A stretch of 64,000 nucleotides of DNA from Caldicellulosiruptor bescii DSM 6725 (GTDB lineage Bacteria > Bacillota > Thermoanaerobacteria > Caldicellulosiruptorales > Caldicellulosiruptoraceae). The notes below the pieces were generated by a model. That model saw only the letters and a list, made by a program, of their open reading frames with translations, was not told where the DNA came from and ran no database searches. Both the position numbers and the translations under genes were made by a program. The stretch spans positions 1,630,501 to 1,694,500 of the forward strand of contig NC_012034.1 in the NCBI RefSeq assembly GCF_000022325.1, given 5' to 3'. Each line of letters begins with the position of its first letter. Position 1 is the stretch's first letter. Shown here piece by piece: positions 57,849 to 64,000 of this stretch.

Positions 57849-59807
57849 CTAACTTTTGTTATTATTCTTGATTAATGTATTAACAAAATTCTTAAGTATC
57901 TGAATTACTTCGTTAAGTTCCGTCATTTCTAATTCCTGCAAATGATGTTTCCTTAAAACATCAGTATAAAAGGTTGACTTTTCACCTTTTCTTTTAATCG
58001 ATATGTTCTGGATAATATTATCTCTCACTTTGAAGAAATTATTTTTTCTTTCGTCAACATCCTCACAAGCACAACTATCAAACAATTTTTCCCATTTTTC
58101 TTTAAAATACATCTCATATCTTTCTCTTTCATTAGTATTTTTATCCAGAAACCCTTTTAAAAATCTTTTTGGTTGATATAATTTAGCAAATTCTTCTTTA
58201 CTCATTTGATTTTTACGGACTTTATCTATTAATAGATTGTACTTACACTTATAACAGGTAATTGCTATTTCTAAGCTTTTCGGGTTATCATGATAATAAT
58301 CATAATAATCTTTTAAAAAAAGCTCATTAAGAAAATAATATTCTATCGAATAATGCTGAAGAATATTTGTATTTTGCACTAATTTTTTCTTTTTCTCAAC
58401 AATTTCCGAATCAGCAAATTCATATTGCTTAATAAATTCAAACATTTCCTTTAAAAAATCACTTTTAAGCTTTTCAGGATCATTTGTATCAGCATCTCTT
58501 ATTATAACAACAGGTATTTCAAAATATTTATTGAGAAACAATTCTGCATTTGCAAAGAATTTTAGATTACAACATGAATTTACAGGAATTACGTTAATCA
58601 TGTTTAATAAGTTATCGTCAAGCTTACAAATTAATTCTCGCACAACTTCAAAATCATCTTTACCTTCAACAAAGATGATCCCTTTGCTACCGAGAAAATC
58701 ATCAGCTTTAATTCCTAATTCATTTATAACCTCTTTGGGATTTATCTCTTTAACAATTGATTTCTCTCTTTCTCTTAAGACAAGTTTTACATTCTTCTTT
58801 GGTAGATTACTGATTGTTATAGGCGAGTGTGAGGTAAAAATTACCTGATTTCTTTCTGAAATATTTATTAATGTTTCAATCATTTTTCTCTGAAGATTTG
58901 GGTGTAAATAAATTTCTGGTTCTTCAATTACAAATATATACTTTCCTACGCTACGGGCTATTTCCACATACGTCTGTAGTATAGAAAGAATAAGTACACT
59001 TTGATAACCCGTTCCGAAATTTAAGATGTCATTTTCTATTTTTTCATTCCCTATTATCTCCACTATGCTAGTGTTATATTTTGTTGCGCTATATATATCC
59101 ACTGTTGGTTCTAAATTTATTCTAAAATTGTTGTTTCCTAATGTACTGTTATAATATTCCGTTATTTTTTGTGACAAACTTTCACACCTTTTCCTTGCTT
59201 CTTTGGTAAGAATATCATTCAATTGACTGTAATTAACTCTTTTTTCTACCCCTTCATCTTTTATTAAAATATCAGTTTTATATTCACTATCTAAGATATC
59301 AATTAAACTCCTCAAATATGATTTGCGGTCAGCTGTACTTTCTTTTTCTGGATCTCGTATGGCAGGTATTACTACTAACTCAGGAAGTAATTTTTTTAAA
59401 GTAGCTTCTTTTATCTCTTCTCCGTCTTTGTCAAAATATTTTCTAATATTTTTGTTGGTACCGTCTTCAATATTTAATACTAACTTTATATATAGAGAAT
59501 TGTCATCAGCTTTACTTAACAATTTCTCTACCTGTCTATCAACTTCATCTGTACGGGTATTTTCAAAAAAAGACTCTACTCCGCCTAACCACATTTCAAT
59601 AATAATGCTATCATTAATACCTCTATGAATATCCTTCTTGTCAACTTGTTTCTTATAGTTGGGAAAAAATACTTTTACAGCATCTAATATAGTGGATTTT
59701 CCAGTATTATTTTGTCCAATAAATGCAAAAATTTTTTCGTCCAACATTATCTCCCCTGAATCTAAAAATGATTTATAATTCCTTATTCTCATCTTACTAA
59801 TATACAC
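57849..59807 (-). CDS. OLD-family ATP-dependent nuclease (AAA + TOPRIM)
   Basis: This 652-residue protein has an ABC/SMC-like ATPase with Walker A GQNNTGKST at residues 31-39, the signature/Walker B region YIFVIEEPEIYLHPNLQRKM and FTSHSPI, followed by a TOPRIM domain at about residue 375 onward (GIIFVEGKDDFEVV, then VVIIRDADTND). This is the OLD nuclease layout, as in P2 Old and GajA of the Gabija system. No UvrD-like GajB helicase is next to it, so it is a stand-alone OLD or part of the neighbouring helicase cluster. GTG start with AGAGGAG upstream. Confidence 0.88.
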   Translation of the reverse strand: MYISKMRIRNYKSFLDSGEIMLDEKIFAFIGQNNTGKSTILDAVKVFFPNYKKQVDKKDIHRGINDSIIIEMWLGGVESFFENTRTDEVDRQVEKLLSKADDNSLYIKLVLNIEDGTNKNIRKYFDKDGEEIKEATLKKLLPELVVIPAIRDPEKESTADRKSYLRSLIDILDSEYKTDILIKDEGVEKRVNYSQLNDILTKEARKRCESLSQKITEYYNSTLGNNNFRINLEPTVDIYSATKYNTSIVEIIGNEKIENDILNFGTGYQSVLILSILQTYVEIARSVGKYIFVIEEPEIYLHPNLQRKMIETLINISERNQVIFTSHSPITISNLPKKNVKLVLREREKSIVKEINPKEVINELGIKADDFLGSKGIIFVEGKDDFEVVRELICKLDDNLLNMINVIPVNSCCNLKFFANAELFLNKYFEIPVVIIRDADTNDPEKLKSDFLKEMFEFIKQYEFADSEIVEKKKKLVQNTNILQHYSIEYYFLNELFLKDYYDYYHDNPKSLEIAITCYKCKYNLLIDKVRKNQMSKEEFAKLYQPKRFLKGFLDKNTNERERYEMYFKEKWEKLFDSCACEDVDERKNNFFKVRDNIIQNISIKRKGEKSTFYTDVLRKHHLQELEMTELNEVIQILKNFVNTLIKNNNKS

Positions 59808-59913
59808 TTGAATACTTCTCCTCTCTAAGTATTAGATTTGTTATATTTGGCTTTTATTATAACGTATTACTTAAATTAAAATTTGTCGAATCCTGTCGAA
59901 AATCACTATATTT

Positions 59914-60062
59914 TCACCTCTCCTCACTCCCCCCACTCATCAGCCATTCTTTTCTTTGTTCATTGTTCAAAACTTTCTTGCAGCTTTCCCAGTCGACTTT
60001 TTTGATATGTTCCCTATACTTTCCATATTTCATCACGTTCAGGCTTCTCTTAAAAGTTTTTT
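59914..60062 (-). pseudogene. Duplicated tail of the SNF2 helicase gene
   Basis: Right behind the DUF262 stop codon a frame reads KYREHIKKVDWESCKKVL and NNEQRKEWL before a TGA at 59914. The C-terminus of the helicase at 61816-61930 reads KYREHVEKVDWESCKKVL and DNEQRKEWL. The two are plainly homologous in DNA and protein. No start and ATPase part are present, so this is a leftover of a second helicase copy or of a tandem duplication. A tiny gene from GTG or ATG near 60030 is possible but less likely. Confidence 0.65.
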
Positions 60063-60065
60063 GGC

Positions 60066-61814
60066 TTACCATATCAGCCTTTTTATCTCATTCAAAATTA
60101 ACTTTTCTCGTTTACTTATAAATCTTTCAAAATTCTCTTTAATCTCAGAAGGTGTCAGATTATCAGTAGTGTTTTTCAATAATATATACATTTCTTCATC
60201 AATGAAATGGCCCCTTAATATCTCTTTTACCTTGTGTTCTGCTTCTTGCTCTGAGAGCCCTTTTGATTTTTGAATTTCAATCATCTTTCTTATGTAATCA
60301 CCGGGACTGCGACGAGATATGCTTCTGTTAGTATTTTCAAAAATCAATGTCCTGTTCATAATTGAGTCAACATCAACCTCCACACCTTTGACTTTCAAAA
60401 AGCTCACTGGAAAAATATGATGGTCATCAAGCTGGTTAAAAGCAATGTTCTCAGGATAATAAAAATCCTTTGCTCCGTTTTTAAATAAAAGATTGAAAAT
60501 TCCGATATATTTTGAACTTCCCTTTCTCCTTACCTCTTTCAAGGTATATACATTACTCTCTAATTGATTTCTTAATTTTTCCACAACCTCAGGTAAAAAG
60601 TTATTATTATTAAACCAGACACATACTTCTTTGAAGTCTTTTGCCATAGCAGTTTCAGTAGAACCTGAATATCGTTCAGAAAAAACTGCACTCCAGTACC
60701 ATTTTTCAATTTTATCTGTGTCAGGATGCTCAAATTTCAAAAAGAGTGCAATCATCATCGTGACAATGGGATAGTAAGGTAGCCACTTTTCAAAATCCAC
60801 AATGCCAAAGTTATTTATCTGAAGCAAATAAGGCAATACCTTGTTTTCTGCAATATCAACCACTTTGGCCCAGCTCTGGTCTGAAAGAATGTTATTATCT
60901 ATCTTTAGCATTTCTCGTGAACTGATATTTTTGTCCGCCGCTAAAGCAAGAGCTTGAATAAATGAATAGGGAACTGTGGTGTTATCTATTCTTCCTGCAA
61001 GTTTTTTAATATTAACACTATTTTCAAATACTTCTTCCCACTTTTCACGAAGTCTTATGAACTTGTAAAATCTTGCTACAAGAAGATCATAAATAGAAAG
61101 TTTTACACCACTTCTATTGATTTTTTCAAATAGAGCAGCAATTTCATCGGGTTTGTCATTATACGAAAGACCAAGCGATAGAGTAAAAATGTTATATTTT
61201 ATCATGTTATCAATATAAGCAAATATTTTATTTGCTTCCTGGTCTTTAAATAACAATTTATACTCCCCAAACCATAATCTATAGAACTCAGGGATATCTT
61301 TAAACACTGTCAATGGCAATACTTTCTTCGCCTTTAAAACCTCAAGATTGTAATCTCCGTTTTCATCAATAATCTCCTTGAACTCTCTCCATTTTTTTGA
61401 CCAGCTGAATACCGCGTCCTCAATGTTATCTTCAGCAAGTTTTTCTAAATCAATAAAGAATGCATAAGGATTCTCAGAATTGCGTAGAGGAATATCAGGA
61501 CTATATATAGCGTAAAATAAAGATGTAAGTCTTTGTTGTCCATCTAAAATTAATATCTTGGGTTGCTCACATATTTGGGGATTTACTTTCTCTGCCCCTT
61601 CTACAAAAATCACCTTAAAAGGAACACTTTGTGGATTTGTTTCTAAAATCAAAAAAGTTCCTATAAACATACCTTGAAGAAGTGATTTTATAAGCTCTTC
61701 AATGTCATATCTTGTCCAAACAAAATTTCTTTGAAAATCGGGAAGCATACATTCACCATTATAAGCCTTTCTAACTAAGTCCAATAAGTTCATCTGTCCT
61801 TGCTGGAGATTCAT
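60066..61814 (-). CDS. DUF262/DUF1524 (GmrSD-like) protein
   Basis: The 582-residue protein has the N-terminal DUF262 domain with MLPDFQRNFVWTRYDIEEL and the nucleotide-binding motif DGQQRLTSL (about residues 91-99), and a C-terminal DUF1524 HNH-like nuclease with DDHHIFPVSFLK near residue 480. The same pair of domains makes up GmrSD-type enzymes that cut modified DNA. The ATG (61814) overlaps the helicase TGA in TGATG, so the two are translationally coupled. Probable function: defence nuclease guided or assisted by the helicase; this is inference. Confidence 0.88.
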   Translation of the reverse strand: MNLQQGQMNLLDLVRKAYNGECMLPDFQRNFVWTRYDIEELIKSLLQGMFIGTFLILETNPQSVPFKVIFVEGAEKVNPQICEQPKILILDGQQRLTSLFYAIYSPDIPLRNSENPYAFFIDLEKLAEDNIEDAVFSWSKKWREFKEIIDENGDYNLEVLKAKKVLPLTVFKDIPEFYRLWFGEYKLLFKDQEANKIFAYIDNMIKYNIFTLSLGLSYNDKPDEIAALFEKINRSGVKLSIYDLLVARFYKFIRLREKWEEVFENSVNIKKLAGRIDNTTVPYSFIQALALAADKNISSREMLKIDNNILSDQSWAKVVDIAENKVLPYLLQINNFGIVDFEKWLPYYPIVTMMIALFLKFEHPDTDKIEKWYWSAVFSERYSGSTETAMAKDFKEVCVWFNNNNFLPEVVEKLRNQLESNVYTLKEVRRKGSSKYIGIFNLLFKNGAKDFYYPENIAFNQLDDHHIFPVSFLKVKGVEVDVDSIMNRTLIFENTNRSISRRSPGDYIRKMIEIQKSKGLSEQEAEHKVKEILRGHFIDEEMYILLKNTTDNLTPSEIKENFERFISKREKLILNEIKRLIW

Positions 61815-64000
61815 CAATTACTCCACCCCCTATACAGCCACTCCTTTCTTTGCTCATTGTCCAAAACCTTTTTGCAGCTTTCCCAGTCGACTTTTTCGAC
61901 ATGCTCTCTATATTTTATATCAAATGGATGCTCGGAATTTAAAACTTCAACTGTTTTGACAATTTCCATCCACTCATCTTTTATAATCTCTGGAAGTGAG
62001 CCAATCATATCATAGGTGAGTTTTATTCTGCCAGACAGAACTGCATGAATTCTATCTTCAATAGAATCTTTGTATCTTAAGTTATACACATAAACCTTGT
62101 CAAATTGCTGACCTATTCTTCTTATTCTTCCCTGGCGCTGCTCAAGTCTTATTGGGTTCCATGGAAGGTCAACGTTTATAAGAGCACCAAGCGTTTGCAA
62201 GTTCAAACCTTCTGCCGCAGCATCTGTTCCTATCATAAGTTTAATTTTACCGTCTAACACAAGCTCTTTTATCTCATCCCGTTCTACCTTTGAATAAACT
62301 CCATTCTTGATTATGCCAGATTTATCACCACCCGCATAAATTGCTATGTTCTTGTCTGGCATAGCTGAAGACAACTTTTGTGCAATGGTCCATGCTGTGT
62401 CAAAGTACTCAGAAAAGATTATGCAGCCTCTTTTAAGCCACCCCATGTCGTTTAAGATATGCAAAATTTTGTTTAGCTTTGGATCTTTGTCTTTGTTATA
62501 TTCAAGAAGATCTATTATTTCTTCCAAACAGAAAAGTTCATCCCTGCCTGTGATACTAATTCTATCAGGCATTTCATCGTCTTCATCCTCTTCAGAAAAG
62601 TCGTCTTTAACAATTGCTCTCTTTTCATAAATTGCTTTCGCAGTGTTCAAGCCTGCTTGCATAGAAGAGCCCATCCTTCGCAAAAGTAGTGTCTTGTAAA
62701 ACCCTTTCGCGCCTGTTTTCTGCCTTAGTAAATTTGTAAATTCTTCAGCATATTCATAAGCTTTTTTGAGTGGTGCAGAAAGTACAAGACCTTCATCATC
62801 ACCTTCACCAAAAAGGACAACATCAATCTTCTTAAGATACGGCTCACCTGTTTCTGGATCAACTGTATTTTCAAGTGTACTTCTTTTCCTCTTGACAATA
62901 TGTCTGATAAAAGGATTATACTTTTCCATGAAGTTTTCTTCTATAAGCTCATCTACGATATCCTGCTGGGATGGCAAAAGTGCATCATAATCATCATATG
63001 AAACATACTCATTGTCACCCATACCAAGTGATCTTCTGAGTTTCCCAATTGTAAATGGATTTTCACTTGAGGGAGGCAGAGGATTTCTTATCCAGCTCCA
63101 GTAATAAGCCTTACTTGAAATTTCTTTTTCTCCCCTCACATAATCAATTCCTTCTAAAGGTCTCAGTTGCCACAGGCTAAATGCATCGCCTAAAACCTTT
63201 TGAGAGCCCTGTGCAAGTATATACAGAAGGTCCCAACCCTCAATGGGATGTAGCTGAATTGGAGTTGCAGTTGCTAAAATCATTGCCTTTGTCTTTTGTG
63301 ATAGCTCAAGTAAAAACTTCATAAGGTTGTTAGGCTCTGGCTTTTCAGCGGGCTTATTTAAATTTTGGCGCCTTGCCCTGTGCGCCTCATCAACAATTAC
63401 ACATTCATACTCAAGGTCCAAAAGAGGCTCTACAATATCCGAATTAGAGGTAATCAAGCCTTGTGAAATTATTCCTATTCGCCTTGGACACTGTAAGATT
63501 GGGGGTATGCCATTTGCCTGTGGCCTGTACTCTTGCCCTGTTTCAACTATCCATCTTTTCCCATCCCACACAGCAGAAGGTATATCAAGCATTGTTTTGA
63601 GCTCATCCTGCCACTGCCATAAAAGTGTCTTTGGAACAATTATTAAAACAGGTTTGTCTCCATAGAGCGCTGTTATCTGAGCAATCATACCAAGCTGGGC
63701 GGTTTTGCCAAGTCCAACCTCATCTGCAAGAATGTATCTTGCTCTATCTTTGCAGTGCTCTTCAAACACCATTTTTACAAAATACTTTTGGTGATTCCAA
63801 AGCCCAAAACCTTCCCGGTAAACAGGTGCTTCTATTACAGGGGATGCAGGATCAGGCTCTTTTTTCCATTCCTCAATGCTAACTATATTTCTTTCTGCCA
63901 ATCTTCCTATATTTTCAATTATCAAATCACAAAGCTCACAAGCATAAGGATTATTCCAGAAAAAGTCAAACTCATTTTGCACCCATTCCACGCTCTCAAT
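61814..64000 (-). CDS. SNF2-family helicase (5' end outside window)
   Basis: The frame is open to the window edge. SF2 motifs are present: ADEVGLGKTAQLGM (motif I), VIVDEAHRARR (motif II), ILATATPIQLH (motif III) and, in the second RecA lobe, IGTDAAAEGLNLQ and RLEQRQGRIRRIGQ (motifs V and VI). The layout is that of SNF2-like translocases found in defence operons (for example with DISARM-like or restriction genes). At least 728 residues are visible. What precedes it cannot be seen, for example a PLD nuclease domain. Confidence 0.9.
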   Translation of the reverse strand: MESVEWVQNEFDFFWNNPYACELCDLIIENIGRLAERNIVSIEEWKKEPDPASPVIEAPVYREGFGLWNHQKYFVKMVFEEHCKDRARYILADEVGLGKTAQLGMIAQITALYGDKPVLIIVPKTLLWQWQDELKTMLDIPSAVWDGKRWIVETGQEYRPQANGIPPILQCPRRIGIISQGLITSNSDIVEPLLDLEYECVIVDEAHRARRQNLNKPAEKPEPNNLMKFLLELSQKTKAMILATATPIQLHPIEGWDLLYILAQGSQKVLGDAFSLWQLRPLEGIDYVRGEKEISSKAYYWSWIRNPLPPSSENPFTIGKLRRSLGMGDNEYVSYDDYDALLPSQQDIVDELIEENFMEKYNPFIRHIVKRKRSTLENTVDPETGEPYLKKIDVVLFGEGDDEGLVLSAPLKKAYEYAEEFTNLLRQKTGAKGFYKTLLLRRMGSSMQAGLNTAKAIYEKRAIVKDDFSEEDEDDEMPDRISITGRDELFCLEEIIDLLEYNKDKDPKLNKILHILNDMGWLKRGCIIFSEYFDTAWTIAQKLSSAMPDKNIAIYAGGDKSGIIKNGVYSKVERDEIKELVLDGKIKLMIGTDAAAEGLNLQTLGALINVDLPWNPIRLEQRQGRIRRIGQQFDKVYVYNLRYKDSIEDRIHAVLSGRIKLTYDMIGSLPEIIKDEWMEIVKTVEVLNSEHPFDIKYREHVEKVDWESCKKVLDNEQRKEWLYRGWSN

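Noticed and set aside
57849-59807. Complete Gabija system
   Set aside because: The OLD protein fits GajA, but no UvrD-type GajB is adjacent; the nearby helicase is SNF2-type.

Overview
The window looks like a chromosome segment of a thermophilic, low-GC, anaerobic Firmicute. Genus Caldicellulosiruptor is my best guess, from protein flavour and gene order; this is inference, not a database match. Supporting signs are AT-rich DNA with Lys/Glu/Ile-rich proteins, a perfect CIRCE heat-shock operator, an SLH-domain surface protein, GH28 and GH26 polysaccharide-degradation genes, a SleB-type cortex hydrolase, and many decayed insertion sequences.

Layout. 1-2.1 kb: end of carB and argF (arginine synthesis). 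2.1-18.7 kb: a minus-strand housekeeping block. It runs lepA-hemW, then the heat-shock operon hrcA-grpE-dnaK-dnaJ behind a sigma-A promoter and CIRCE, then RNA and ribosome modification genes (prmA, rsmE, a NifS-type desulfurase with thiI, an rluB-like gene) and an M29 aminopeptidase. capA-like and rluA-like genes lie upstream of lepA. 18.7-29.6 kb: a glycosyltransferase, tRNA-Pro(GGG), a DacF-type carboxypeptidase, sleB, a free-standing CBM25-like protein, and an iron block (Fur-family regulator, 47-residue zinc ribbon, feoB, feoA, with a 23-bp palindrome resembling a Fur box). Redox genes (flavin reductase, CopZ-like Fe-S protein, nitroreductase), one internally deleted gene and a GH28 enzyme follow.

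29.6-32.6 kb is a graveyard: a GH26 tail fused to an ISL3-type transposase remnant, a degenerate IS256-like element, and a stump of a C39 peptidase gene.

32.6-43.9 kb is the most interesting part. It is one minus-strand unit that looks like an uncharacterised ribosomally made, radical-SAM-modified peptide (RiPP) system. A 44-residue Thr/Lys/Ile-rich peptide gene is followed by an attenuator-like hairpin, a radical SAM/SPASM enzyme, a CPBP membrane protease, an exporter ABC protein, a small membrane protein, a HlyD/MacB/LolD-like tripartite exporter and a large SLH-anchored repeat protein. A perfect 18-bp palindrome fills the spacer of the predicted promoter. Two direct repeats of about 300 bp, each carrying the 5' stump of a C39 peptidase, bound the segment.

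44.5-48.3 kb: an FtsX-like ABC exporter and its TetR regulator, with matching operators before both. 49.2-55.4 kb: a DUF815 ATPase, a damaged Dam-type restriction-modification pair (a T8 tract puts the methylase start out of frame; a TGA interrupts the nuclease), and an AAA ATPase/membrane protein/TPR-membrane protein cassette. 55.5-57.5 kb: a second IS256-like copy inside a broken ISLre2-type transposase. 57.8-64 kb: a probable defence island with an OLD-family nuclease, a DUF262/DUF1524 (GmrSD-like) protein and an SNF2 helicase that runs off the window.
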